Of a stretch of 64,000 nt of DNA, positions 45,482-57,570 are shown one piece after another (position 1 is the first letter of the stretch; each line of letters opens with the position of its first letter). The notes below the pieces were generated by a model. That model searched no databases and had not been told where the DNA came from. It worked only from the letters and a program-made list of their open reading frames with translations. Source of the DNA: Sepiola atlantica (lineage: Eukaryota > Mollusca > Cephalopoda > Sepiida > Sepiolidae); contig CAUVYP010000254.1 in the NCBI GenBank assembly GCA_963556195.1, forward strand, positions 62,001 through 126,000, in the 5' to 3' direction. The position numbers were made by a program, and so were the translations under genes.

Positions 45482-47115
45482 TTTTTATGGAAATTATTTA
45501 TTTGGTTTATAATTAATTTAAAGATTTTAGACACAGCCTTACTTAAAGGTTTAGTGATGCACATTTTTGAGGCAACAATGAAACGGGCGCCAACTGGTGT
45601 TTTATGCATTTTAGGTATCCAATACATAGATGGAAGTTTTTTGTATTTTTCTTCTAATTTTAATCCTAATTTTTCACAAATAACAGTATTGTTTATAATA
45701 ATGTTATCGCTTTTATTATTACTTAATTTATAAGTATCTGAAACTTCACCTATTATTCCTACTTCTAGCAATAAGCGTTGTATATAATACTTTTTACAGA
45801 TAAAAGCTATATTATTTGTCGCCTTATTAATAGGAACTATTACAAACCTATTTTGAAGCATTTCAAGCTCCGTAGTTATTTGTGGATTTCTAAGGAGGGG
45901 ATTCGTTCTTTTAGGGTGTTTAAATTCTTTTAAACGTTCTACTTTTTTATTTACGAATCTAAGTATATTATTTTTCCATGCGTCAAATGTAGAGTGTAAT
46001 AGTTTATGTTTTTTAGCCATGGATGCAGTGAAATTATCTAACGCTTTATTTATTTCCTTAACACATTTCGCATAATTTAAACATTTAGGTTCTCTATAGT
46101 TTGGGCCTTTACTTAAGAGTTTTCTTAATTTAGAATTTTTAACTATCGCTAGATTACCGGTAATTATATGCCCTATGTCAGTATTACATAAAGGGGAGGA
46201 TTCACATTCACATGATGGTATATACATTTCATCATTATCATTTATATTTAAATTCTTTACAGTTTTTTTATAGTTAAAAACCTTATTCCGGATAGTTTGC
46301 CCTAGTTTATATGTTACTATTGGTTTCTGTTCCTCTTTTTTAAGTTCATTGGGCAGTGACTGAATGATTTCTGGATTATTAAATATTTTAGGCAGATTTA
46401 TATCATCAAATCCTTTATTTTCATATAGGACTACACAAACATTTCGAGGTTTATTTTTTATACCCTCAGCAGGTGGCTTGTATAATTTTGTATCGATTAT
46501 ATCCATGATATACTCATACCATTGAGGAAGTTCTTCTATCCTATATATCATATCCGGGTTTAATAATATCTTAGATGCTATGTCTTTTAATACCTTTTTC
46601 TTGGTTTTATTAAGAAGTTTTCTAATGTAATTAAAAGACTCGGAAATATTAGTCATGATAATCTCTTTAGTTTTATTAAAAAATTCTTCGCATGAAACGG
46701 CAGATTCTCTATTGTTCCTATTTACATGTGTTCTATCTCTAGTCCCGTAGCGAGGCAAAGCAGGATACAATCGCCCTACATTTACTGATTCGTCTTGTAA
46801 ATTATCTTTTTTTATTTTTACATTTAGACCATATGGATAAATTACTCGCATTTTCTTAATTATTTCATCTTCTTTATTTTGACGCATTTTAAGCGTATTA
46901 TTATCTACTTTACCAGAACTATCATATCCATTATCTTTAAATTTTTCAATAATCTGTATTGAAAAAGACGATTTTCCACAGGTTTTTTCTTTAAAGTGGT
47001 TTACTACATGGACACAGCCTTTATTACTAGTTCTATGTAAATTCATCCGTCTATTTAAAGGTAGTACTGTTTCGCCTACATAGTGTAAATTACAATTTTT
47101 ACAAGATAATAAGTA
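45460..47115 (-). pseudogene. Naiad PLE GIY-YIG, CxC linker and RT N-terminus, one frame (copy 2)
   Basis: A single open frame from the codon after TAA 47116-47118: YVGET at about 47069-47083, EDEIIKKMRVIYPYGLN, CEC at about 46201-46215, then the RT fingers blocks, ending NNFHKKVNSIVI at 45460. It demonstrates physical linkage of an N-terminal GIY-YIG to a C-terminal RT through the CxC linker, the published hallmark of Naiad/Chlamys PLEs (Craig, Arkhipova and colleagues 2021, from memory). Confidence 0.9.
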
Positions 47116-47118
47116 AAC

Positions 47119-47433
47119 TTAATTTTGTGACCTACACGACAAATCTTCCCCCGAATGATTTAGGACTGGATAGATTCTTTTAGTTACATTAGATTGATAT
47201 TCTTTAGATGTTATTAGAATATCACAAGTTTTGCATAACGAAGCTCCACAGGGAGCAATGTTAAAATTATTATCGGTCGGACAAGTCCCATTTGCCATTT
47301 CGAAAGAAGGAGCTCCTACTTCAGTGTCTCTAATGACAACGGCTTTACCCTGTCGAAATCTGCCCGACCTCCTTGGGGGATTAGCCCTAGGGGAACTCAC
47401 TAGTTCTGAGGGCTGCCCAGACTTAGCTTGCAA
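47119..47433 (-). pseudogene. Naiad PLE N-terminal zinc-finger segment (copy 2)
   Basis: Identical 104-residue segment to copy 1 with the same terminal TAA, in frame with the endonuclease that follows. Confidence 0.75.
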
Positions 47434-47568
47434 TCTCGTTTTAGTAACAATAGTTAATACTATTATTTTTATACATTATGTTTTATCAGGATGAAAACTT
47501 AAGCACCTTTGGTGCCAGAAAGGTATTCAAATAAGAGGAAGGAAACCTAACCATGCATATCCAAATAC

Positions 47569-47572
<4 letters not shown>

Positions 47573-47631
<59 letters not shown>
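47573..47631. repeat. (TA)n microsatellite
   Basis: About 29 TA units. A foldback-family fragment (gcctgtacactaattttatt) follows to about 47760. Confidence 0.95.
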
Positions 47632-47634
<3 letters not shown>

Positions 47635-47760
47635 TCGCCTGTACACTAATTTTATTCGACAATTTGAAGAGACCGTCAATTTTTACATTTAAATCGTTAC
47701 AATTAATATTAACTTTCAAAATCTTTTTTCTTAATAATAAAAATAGTTTAATTAAATAAA

Positions 47761-49190
47761 CACAAAAAACGGCACAGTTTAAAAAAAAAAAAATGAGAAA
47801 CAAAACTAAAAAGACTCCCGGACAACGCCGTGTAAGTACAGCTAACGCCATCTGTCGGCCAGATTTTAAAAAGATTTGCAGACAATTTTTTCTTCTTTGG
47901 CAGACGACATTTACGGCTACAATTCAGAAAGATTCTAGAAAAATTGTGTGATAGAAAAGCAAAAACAAACAAGAAAAAACGTAATATTTAGATTTTTTCT
48001 TTTCATTTTTTTTTCATTTGTTCGTTATTGTTTACTTTATTGTCATTTTTATCTTGAAACGAATTATTTCAATATAATTTTATTTTTTCTCCATTTTTTT
48101 TCTTTTTCATTTTCATTCCAATGATTGAGACTCAATCTTTTGTCATGTTAAAATACAATGACAGTTTTTAGACAAATAAAAATTGAAATATATCCATTAA
48201 TATATAATTTTTATGCATATCTGTTTAATGATATTTCTTGAGAAAATTAAACAAAAATCATTGAAACAAAAGTTCTTTTTTTACATTTTTATCGCCAAAT
48301 ATTTATGACTTTCGGAAAAAAACTAGTCATGAAACTAAGAAAAACAAACTCAATGTCTTCCTAATTTTTCCCAAAGTTTAAAATTATATTTTTGTTGACT
48401 TGGAAATATAATTTATATTTATGTGTTATTTTTTACTATTCAGATAAATAATAATAAAAATATGCCCACCTCCCCCAAAACTGCCCTGTCTAAAAGAGGG
48501 TTCTCTTTTAAACAGGACAGTATTTTTTATGCCCGCCACTGCCCGCTACCAATCACAATCAAGGATTTGTTTCACGTAACTCAAATTAACCAATCAATCG
48601 CAAACATTTGAAATTTAAGAAAAAACGTCTGCTCTGAATATTTTAAAAATGAAAACAGGTGTTTATTTGTACGTCTGCTCTGAATATTTTTACGATTTAA
48701 ATATTTGTTCGCATAAAAAAGTAATTATTTTATTTATAACACGTTTTAATGTAAATTTTCAGCAAAAAGGGGGAAAATACCCCCCTAATAAGATCTCGAA
48801 AAAAATAGCCAAAATTTCACAAAAACAATAAATGGTTAGATGCCCTTAAAACGCTATCTGGTCCGGAGTGGATGATCATTTTTCGTTGAATTTATATGCG
48901 AAACTGATTCCCCACTCTAAAGTCTAAAATATTTTGTTTTATTTATTTTAACTGCCAAGTTTTTCAGGCTGTTTACATGTAATCGCCTAATAAAAGTAGA
49001 ATCACATTCTTTGCGGGGAGGGGGGGGGGACTAGCAGGGCACCAATAATACCAAAAATAGATTAATTCCTATTTCAGTCACCTAAATTATTTAGAGTGAA
49101 ATGAGTTTCGGCATTGCTTCCAAACGTCTTATTTCTACTTAAACTCTGTTTTAGTAAAATAAATATCATTAAAAACAACACTAAACTATA
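47761..49190. other. Unassigned AT-rich spacer DNA
   Basis: 47880-48330 resembles diverged sequence of 16390-16740 (aacgaattatttNaatataattttatttt and following blocks). A small hairpin lies at 48483-48518. No coding domain was found. Confidence 0.4.
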
Positions 49191-49194
49191 ACTA

Positions 49195-49452
49195 GTTTCA
49201 TCGTACACGTGAAACGCTGAAGTAAAATGTTGACCAGAAAACATAGTCGCAATCTTTATCTACAAGTCGAGCAAAGGCCTAGCTAAGGAAGAACGATAAC
49301 TCAAGTGAATAACTCTGACCTTTAACTAGAAAATTATGAACTTGAATTATTACCTTTCATTAGCTAGCCACGTTCTCAACTAGTTTATAAAGATGGCGAT
49401 TATATGTTTCCTGGCGGCTTTTCATTTCAGCATTTCACGTATACGATGAAAC
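49195..49452. mobile_element. MITE with about 27-bp inverted ends
   Basis: Left end gtttcatcgtacacgtgaaa and right end complement of gtttcatcgtatacgtgaaa; 258 bp, non-coding. No clear target duplication. Confidence 0.75.
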
Positions 49453-49627
49453 TTTTTACAACCCCCCTTACACACACCTTTTTGCTTTTTCTCTTAATTA
49501 ATTTTTTGGAAGAACATATTTACATTCTTGGAATGGAAAGATAGCTCAATGAAGGACTATGTCATAAAAAATATTGCAATTTCAATCCCATAAATACTTT
49601 CGAGTTTTTTGTTTTGTTTTTTGAACA

Positions 49628-50109
49628 ACGAAATAGGGTATCTTTTACAATAATCCGCAGAGTCGCCAACGGGGTCCAAAAAACGAACGAGAACGGGGTA
49701 AAAAAAAAAAATATATGCAACAAGTGACGGTGACCTACATCGAGAATAGATATTTTCCTACTTACCTATGAAATTTGTTTGTATTTTTACGTACTATAAA
49801 TGGGTTTTTATTAGATGTAAAAAAAAAAAATTTCTTTTTTTTTTTTTGGCACAGATTTTTACTAAAAAAAATGGCGGCCCAGCCTTACCTCGTTACGATC
49901 CCCCCCCCCCCCCAGTCGCTTGTCCAATGTTCGTGTGACAAAATATTGATTTCTAATAAATAGCAGTTGAAACGGCTTAAAAATACAAACAAATGTCACA
50001 GATAAGTTGGAAAATAACTTTTATCGGCTACAGTTACTTTTATTTGTTGTATATTTGTTTTTATAGCGTTTTCACGCTGCGGATTATTGTAAAAGATACC
50101 CACGAAATA
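49628..50109. mobile_element. hAT-type MITE with 8-bp TSD
   Basis: Element 49636-50101 has perfect 24-bp terminal inverted repeats beginning gggtatcttttacaataatc and is flanked by ACGAAATA on both sides (49628-49635, 50102-50109). 466 bp, non-coding. Confidence 0.9.
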
Positions 50110-50533
50110 AATATGCGCCAATAAATCACATGAAACCGTTTGAAGGTACGAAGAGACTTTATTTCGGATCGTATAAACACAAAAAAACGTAAACTACTGT
50201 AAAAATGGAAGAGAGCCGCCGAGCAGACGAGAAGGGCAAATAACTCAGTCATACTTAGTTATCGCCCCTGACCTAGAAGTATCCTTAAAACGGGTTCGGA
50301 ATTAAGTTCATCTAGGAATTATTAGATTTATCAATTTTATTTGTTATTCAACTTATAAATCGCTTTTATTTTCTGTTAATTACAAAATTATATTGTACGA
50401 ATTAAAAAAAAATGTTATCGTATTTTTTCATCATTGTTGATATTTACTTTATTTCTTACCTTCACTCATATTACGACCATTATTTTTCTGCAGAAATTTC
50501 AAGCTTTTTTTAAAGATAATCTGGGGGAGTCAG

Positions 50534-50985
50534 AAAAATTCGAATGAAAATAAAGAGAAATAAATTGTAATATCATTTTTTATATTTAAAAAATTCGAAT
50601 GAAAATAAAGAGAAATAAATTGTAATATCATTTTTTATATTTAAAAAAATTCGAATGAAAATAAAGAGAAATAAATTGTAATATCATTTTTTATATTTAA
50701 AAATATTTGAATGAAAATCAAAAGAAATAAATTGTAATATCATTTTTTATATTTTAAAAAATTCGAATAAAAATAAAGAGAAATAAAGTGTAATATCATT
50801 TTTTATATTTAAAAAAATTCGAATGAAAATAAAGAGAAATAAATTGTAATATTATTTTTTATATTTTAAAAAATTCGAATAAAAATAAAGAGAAATTATA
50901 ATATCATTTTTTATATTTTAAAAAATTCGAATGAAAATAAAGAGAAATAAATTGTAATGTCATTTTTTATATTTTAATCTTAAAA
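50534..50985 (+). repeat. 55-56-bp tandem repeat, about 8 units
   Basis: Each unit carries attcgaatgaaaataaagag, then aaataaattgtaatatc and a T-rich end. Some units have point changes or internal deletions. Confidence 0.9.
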
Positions 50986-51035
50986 TTTTCAGAAAAAAAT
51001 TCCTTCTTAAGAATTGTGTCAGTCTTTTTTTCTGA

Positions 51036-51230
51036 TTTGATTTTTAATGGCCAGAGTGCTCACCTTCTCGAGCGCTGGCTTTTCAAACCCCACTTTCCCG
51101 ACCCGACCTTGGGTCACATCTTACTTGTGAGAGTAAGATAAAACTGGCCTTGTGCCTAACTCCTGGAGAGGAGTAAATAAATATTCATGAATTGGAGCCA
51201 AATTTAATTTAATCGAAAACATTTACAAAG
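51036..51230 (+). mobile_element. tRNA-derived SINE-like element
   Basis: tggccagagtgctc fits an A box and ttttcaaacccc a B box about 35 bp downstream, as in a tRNA-derived head. The body has tggccttgtgcctaa and an aataaat tail. The same tggccttgtgcctaa core appears at 2972-2987. Confidence 0.45.
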
Positions 51231-51463
51231 TAAGGTTTAGTCGTCAAAATATTACCTTCACTAGAAATATTGTATATAAAGAAGTTTTGTAAATTGTTTC
51301 ATGTATTTTTCATTTTTTTTAAATAAATATACAAGTCAAATCTTATCATATTTTATTCAAACATGTATAGGTTAGGAACAAGATAATTAGTATTAAAAAC
51401 ATCATTTTGTGTAATTTACACGGGTCGATGCACTTGCATGACATTTTTCTTCAAATTATCCTA

Positions 51464-51492
51464 CTGAAGAAGTCTTACAATAAAGACGAAAC
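51464..51492 (+). ncRNA. Hammerhead-like motif near right-arm boundary
   Basis: CTGAAGA, stem GTCTT/AAGAC, then GAAAC. One core change. Probable PLE pseudo-LTR terminus next to a TA microsatellite. The left arm has the complement, truncated within stem II, at about 31677. Confidence 0.5.
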
Positions 51493-51541
51493 GTTGATGA
51501 ATATATAAAAAATTATCTCTTGGTTTTTCCTTTTTCATTTC

Positions 51542-51586
<45 letters not shown>

Positions 51587-51589
<3 letters not shown>

Positions 51590-52103
51590 AGGTTGGCTCC
51601 CTCTACCGTGCTAGTAAACTCCTCACACCTGACATTATCCTGTATCTCTACAAAGCCACCATCCGTCCATGCATGGAGTATTGTAATCATATCTGGGCTG
51701 GTGCATCATCTACTAGTCTCTCCCTCGTTGACAAGGTCCAAAAAAGAGTCGCCCACCTAATAGGTCCCTCACTGTCGACCAGGCTCCAGTCCCTGTCCCA
51801 TCGCCGCAATGTGGCATCCTTATGTTTGTTTTACAAATACTTCAATGGATTATGCTCCGATGAATTGGCTGCTCTGGTGCCCCTCGACGTAAATTCACTA
51901 GACTAACTCGACAATCAACTAAATCTCATTCATTCACTGTGGAGGTCCCCAGATGCCGGAGAGCCTTCTACTCAAATAGCTTCTTTCCTCGTGCTGCTGG
52001 TCTCTGGAACTCCCTCCCTGCCTCCTGTTTCCCTGACAGTACTGACATGCAGAAATTTAAAACTAATGTAAACAGACATCTCGCTGCGCCGATCCCAATT
52101 TAG
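51587..52103 (+). pseudogene. CR1/L2-type LINE RT C-terminus (right-arm copy)
   Basis: Reads GSLYRASKLLTPDIILYLYK, ATIRPCMEYCNHIWAG, VQKRVAHLIG, LQSLSHRRNVASLCLFYKYF then, after a one-base frame change near 51880, PRRKFTRLTRQSTKSHSF, FFPRAAGLWNSLPA and a stop at 52101-52103. This is the C-terminal RT/thumb of CR1/L2/jockey-superfamily LINEs. 5'-truncated at the TA microsatellite. Confidence 0.8.
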
Positions 52104-52219
52104 GTTGCCCTACCCCCCCAACCTTCTCCCCTTTTCTTTTTTCTCAGTAGCCCCTTACGTCTACAGAGGTGGCCTGCCTTGTTTGGGGTGAACTATGTTA
52201 AAAATAAATTTAAAAATAT

Positions 52220-52700
52220 GTATATTTATATCGCCTGTACACTAATTTTATTCGACATTTTGAAGAGACCGTCGATTTTTACATTTACCGCCAAATCGTT
52301 ACCATATATACAGATTATGATGTTAAGAACGTTTTGGAATTAAAATCAATGTCGTATTTAGGAGGGGGGGGGGGAAACGTTTAAAACTTTTTTCGTATGA
52401 GCGATTCAAAAAAACATTGCTCAAGGAGCAATACAATAACAAGCACTTCCGGTACTGTAAGACTCCATTTTGTTAAAATCTCGATTTTTCTTACATATTT
52501 ACACATTTCAAGCGTGTTTTTCTTCCGATTACATCCGTAATACTTAATAGATTTTAACTCGAAATGGTTCCTCATTTAATAATAGTTTAAACAACATAAA
52601 ACCATGTTTATCGCATTCTCTTTAGACCGTCGATCTTTACATTTACCGGTTTGACCATTAAATTATTAATTGAACCAAATTGGGTTAATATTTAATTTAG
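52220..52700. mobile_element. Half of a foldback-family element (right arm)
   Basis: Mirror of 30480-30960. Confidence 0.55.
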
Positions 52701-53026
52701 GAAAATCCTAAAAAAATTGAAGCGATTAACTCCCAAAAAGGCTGCCATATTATATCGACTAGTTGTGCCTGTCTTTTTTTTCGCAGTGGTTACAAGTAAA
52801 ATTAATTCACTCTGCAAATTATCTTTCTGCGCTCCTTTCATATGTTTTTTGGGGGAGGGTGGATGGAAGCTACAATTGATCAGGGTGGGGGGGGGCACTT
52901 TGGTCTTTGTGCTCACACGGTAACAACCAGAATTCATCATGAATTGCATTTCTGAAGATGTGATACCAGTCTTAGAACTTTGTTTGCTAAATATTTCTAT
53001 AATAGATGTAGCTGTACAAGCTTCCG

Positions 53027-53027
53027 C

Positions 53028-53062
<35 letters not shown>

Positions 53063-53063
53063 G
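53027..53063. repeat. (AAT)n microsatellite
   Basis: About 12 units, versus about 27 in the left arm. Confidence 0.9.
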
Positions 53064-54566
53064 ATACACCATTATTATGATGTCTAATCTGTAATAAATT
53101 ACAATTTCATTTTTGATAAACAAACCTCTTCTGTACATTTTAAATCAATTTAGTCAACGTTTTCATCAACACAAAACATGGTCTGGAAAGAGTTATGAAA
53201 ACACAGGTTGATTTGGCTGGCATGTATGCATTATAGGAATGAAATTGGGTCCAGAAGTTTCATCTTGTCTAACAAAGTCATGGCGAGAGGCAACGAAGGC
53301 AATATGGCGTCTTGTCAGTACGTTGCTCAAAGTTTCACTGTTTGTAAAGGTGCATAACGGCCTTGGTTGGAAATAGAAAAAGGTGCGCATTCGCAAAGTG
53401 TTCTAATCGCCCAACGTATCACTACACTAGTGTAAACATGGCCGTGTTATCTCACAGAACCACTTGCTAATCACTACACGAGTGATAACATGCAAGTTCA
53501 AAAGAAAATAGATCTTAATCATGTAACTGTTACATTTCTCTCTTCTTAAGCTTTTGGCTGATAAAAACAAGAGATGCTTTATTGACGTAGAAGCGCAAGA
53601 GAATAAATTTAAACAAACATGCAAATTGCAATAAGGGGGTAAATAAATGTTCAGTTTGATCCAATGTCCAACTAAATCAATGTGGATGTGATTAAATCAT
53701 GAATCAGGAGTATATGAATCTACCAGTTTGCATCTACACATCAGATAGGGTTGAGATATCTGTGACTATGAAGATCCACGCAAAGTCTCTGCATAGTTAT
53801 CGGTCTAACGACAGATAAACTTGACCGAACGCAGATATGGAAGAGTGGTTCACGACCTGTGGTTGAAGTAAATAGTATAATTGGGTTTGCACTGTTTCAA
53901 ATTAGGAGTACAGGTAGGTCTGCACTGTTGCAAGTGTGTTCAAAACTCTACCTCCAGTAAGTTACTTAATAGCCTTCAACATGTCTGCATATAAGAAAGG
54001 GCCACTTTCACCGCTCGATTCTGGCTTAGGACCATCACTTGCGCCACAGTATTTAACTCAGTAGTGAAAGAAAGGGTCAGCTACAGTATGGTAAATCGCC
54101 ATTGTAAAAGGGCTTCCAATAAGACTCATGATAAGTAGGGCAAACGGGAAGAAATATGAAAGTTAATACCGAAGGCAAAGAAAAATAAATTTTAGAATTA
54201 AAAAAATGTCTAAACTTACATAAGTAAAAAATCATAAAAGTTAATATCGAAGACAAAAATGTTATAATAAAAAAAATATATGTCGAAACATTTATAAGAA
54301 AGATTTTCTGATAAGCAGTGCATGAAAAAGTTTTACAAAATACATAGCGATGCTTAAAAAGATCCTATGGCGGAAAGAAAGGTTAACTTGAACTGCAAAA
54401 TTATTTAATCGTCGTACGGGAGGTGCGGGGAGGAGTTGCCATCTTTATTTGTGCAGACCACATATAGACGTCACCAGCGAAAGCTAAGATCGAACTGCTG
54501 CTCATGTTTGTTAGGAACAAATGTAATATAATATAAAGTAGCTGCTAAAAACGATGTATGAACAGG
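53064..54566. other. Unassigned right-arm DNA
   Basis: Mirror of 28590-30060. No recognisable domain or element ends. Confidence 0.4.
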
Positions 54567-55735
54567 GTAAGGAGCAGGGCTCCTGCTCCAACACCCAAAA
54601 TTGGGAGCTGGTCCCTCTCACGCTCCCCATTTTCAAAAAGGAGCCGCTCCAGCTACAACTCTTATAAAAAAGGAGCGGCTCTTTTTCAGCGCTCCATAAT
54701 GAAAATGTACCTTCTTTCATAAACGTTCTATTCTGCCAATGAGTGGTCGAAGGTTGGGGTGGGCGTCAAAGGATCTCGTCAATATGGGTGGCAGTGTCAC
54801 TTTAAGTGTAAGACCGTAAGATAATATTTGACAAAACCTCGCTAATATTTTGAGAGTTATAGGAGAACATGTCGGACGAAGCATAGGATTATACGTAAAT
54901 TTTCGTTTCGTGAGGTATAAAATAGAAATAAAAAAATTCCTGAAGCATTTAAAAACAATTTTAATTTTCATTACATTAAAAACCTATTTTTTTCAGGGAA
55001 GGAAAATTTGACCCGATATTTTTTCTATTTATTTTGGAAGGGAATTTAGATTTGTTTTAAGTAAATAAAGTTTTACTTTTAAACATTATTAGTGATTATT
55101 TTCTTTTTAAAGAAACCATTTCTCTGGGAGAGGAGAGACAGCCAGGGCAACATTATTCGTCATGCTGTTGTTTAATATTTGTTTGTTTTACGAACGTAAC
55201 AATATTGTATAATGTATATTATTATTTACCACAGAGAAACGTGCAAGTACTTTCAAACAAATCGATTTATCCAATTTTTTTTTCAATAGTACAATTTGGG
55301 GTGAATAAAACCAAGTTGGAAAAAAAATATCAATAAATTGTCAATAAACAATCCAGAGATCCATTTAATGTCTTAAAATTTCATACAAAATATTTGGCCT
55401 AGACCTTGGTAGTTGAAAAAGTATCGGGTCAAATTTTCCTCCCCCGAAAAATTAACTGGAGCAAGTTTTCCTAGGTTGGGCAAAAACATTTATTAAAAAT
55501 TTGCATAAAACAGGTCAAAACGTCTATATTTGAAATCTCTAACAAAAACAAACTGTTTACAATTTTATTATTCGATAATAGATTTTTTAAAATAAAGAAA
55601 AATATTTAATCTACTTTCGGTTCTAAAAAAACAACAAATTTTTTGTCAGGACAAAATGTACCATTTCACCCCAAAAATCGATTTTATCGAACATTTGGGT
55701 GAATACCGAGCGAAATGGTCGAGAAAATCCAGCAG
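54567..55735. mobile_element. hAT-like element truncated by deletion (right arm)
   Basis: Retains one terminus (CAGGGCT at 54575, preceded by GTAAGGAG, the complement of the TSD) and about 1.16 kb of the element. It is cut at about 55734 where it fuses to RTE sequence. Confidence 0.8.
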
Positions 55736-57570
55736 GAGATTTGAATGGTCATGTTGGAAAGACACCTGATAGTTTTTAGGGTGTGCATGGAGAGAAATGG
55801 AAATGGTGATAGGAATGCTGAAGAAGAAAGAATTTTAGAATTTGGTCTTGCAATGGACATGTTGGTTGCTAACATCTTTTTTAGGAAAAGAGAATGTCAT
55901 CTCGTTACATATGAACCTTGTACAGCAAAGACTCAAGTAGATTATCTGTTGGTTAGGAAAAGGATAGAAAGCTTTAAAGTGATGTAAAAATAATGTCAAA
56001 GTTCGACATGTTCGTCTATATCATCAATAGCTTCACACGTCTATCATCAATACAACACAGAAATTTTTGTCTTGGAGATCGAAGTCAACGTAAATAGTCA
56101 ACCCCGAATCAAGGGAGATTACTCTTATCGTCGAATGGGCCAAGGGAGATAACTCATAATCCACAAGTAACCTGGTAAAGAAATCATGACACAGCACAAT
56201 TGCAATTTCATGTTGAAGAAAGCTCACGATGTAAAGAGAAAATGTATCCCCAGAAGAAAGGTGTGGAGGTTGAATTTAGAGACCAAGTGATAGAGTATTT
56301 AGCTACCAGATCCACTACAGGAAGTGTGGAAGAACAGTGGAATATGCTGAAAGATACACTGTTGAAGGTAACAGACTTGTGGGTGGGTTACCAAGGAATA
56401 GGGTGACATGGTGGTGGAATGAGCTAGTTGAAAAGTGTACCAAAGAAAAGAGGAAGCATAGTGAATAAAAAGTTTAGTGAATAAGGATGTGCATCTGGAA
56501 GCAAAAAGGGAAGCAAGAAGAGTAATACACAGAGCCAAGAAGGAGGCTGAGAAAACCCGGTTTCCATATATATTATGAAGGGATGACCCCAAAAATGAAG
56601 TATTCAGGATAGCTAAACAGATACTGAAGACAAATATGGATATTGTTGGAGAGAAGTGCATTCGAAATTACAATGGAGTATTAGCAACAAATGAACAGGA
56701 TGAGAGGGATGCTTGGAAATGCCACTATGAGAAATTGTTGAAGACTGAGTTTTCATAGAACCGTAAAAATCTAGAAGTTGCTGAAGCAGTATCTGAACCA
56801 ACTATAAGAATCGAGAAAGAAATGGTACAGAAAGCTGTAAACGAAGAAGGTAAGGCTAGAGGACCTTCAGGTGTTGTTGCAGAAATGTTGAAGGCTGTGG
56901 ATGAAACAGGTATTGAGATGATCACATACTTGGCAAATCAGATCATAAAAGAAGAGGTTATCCTGAAAGACTGGGAATGACGTACAATTGTGAATTGTTA
57001 CAAGGGTAAAAGGGAAGCACTAGATAGAGGTAATTACAGAGGCTTAAAATTGATGGATGAGGTCCTTAAAGTGATTGATCGAATAATTGAGAAGCAAATA
57101 AGAAGTCAGATAAGACTAGATTAAATGTAGCTTGGTGTTATGCCTGGGCAAAGTACCACTGGTGCTATATTTATCCTGAGACAAATGCAAACTGGAGGAA
57201 CGGATCCTTTCAACTGTGCTTCATCAGAAACTTAGTATTGGTGGGATTATGGATGCCTCAGCACTCAGCACCTCTGGTCGTTCAGTTATGTACAGCGCAC
57301 CACATTTTGCATCAACTCTATAACACGCATGGATATCCACTGGTAGACCAAGGAAGACCTAGCTTGTGTGCATAAAAAGTGATATAACTGCATGCAACCT
57401 GATTGATGTCAACCTTTAGGATCAGATGACACAGCGAGCAGGTGTGAAACGTTGCCCACCCGCACCGGAGTCCGAGACACTCACACCAAAACCTGATAGT
57501 GATGGTGATGATGTAGTGAACAACAACAACAACAACAACAGGTTGCTCAAGTATATCAAGAATGGGACCA
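55736..57570 (+). pseudogene. RTE-like LINE remnant (right-arm copy)
   Basis: Same content as the left-arm copy: endonuclease C-terminal blocks RILEFGLAMDMLVANIFF and KTQVDYLLVRKR at 55745-55987, then RT lead-in blocks, GPSGVVAEMLKA at about 56865-56900 and MPGQSTTGAIFILRQ near 57140, then a (CAA)n tail at 57521-57541. Multiple stops and frameshifts. Confidence 0.75.

Larger units (their letters stand above)
41539..47489 (-). mobile_element. Naiad-type PLE tandem unit, copy 2
   Basis: About 5.95 kb, near-identical to copy 1 outside TA microsatellites. It lacks the one-base deletion that splits the ORF in copy 1. The outer end at 47489 joins unrelated flanking sequence (gatgaaaacttaagc). Confidence 0.85.
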
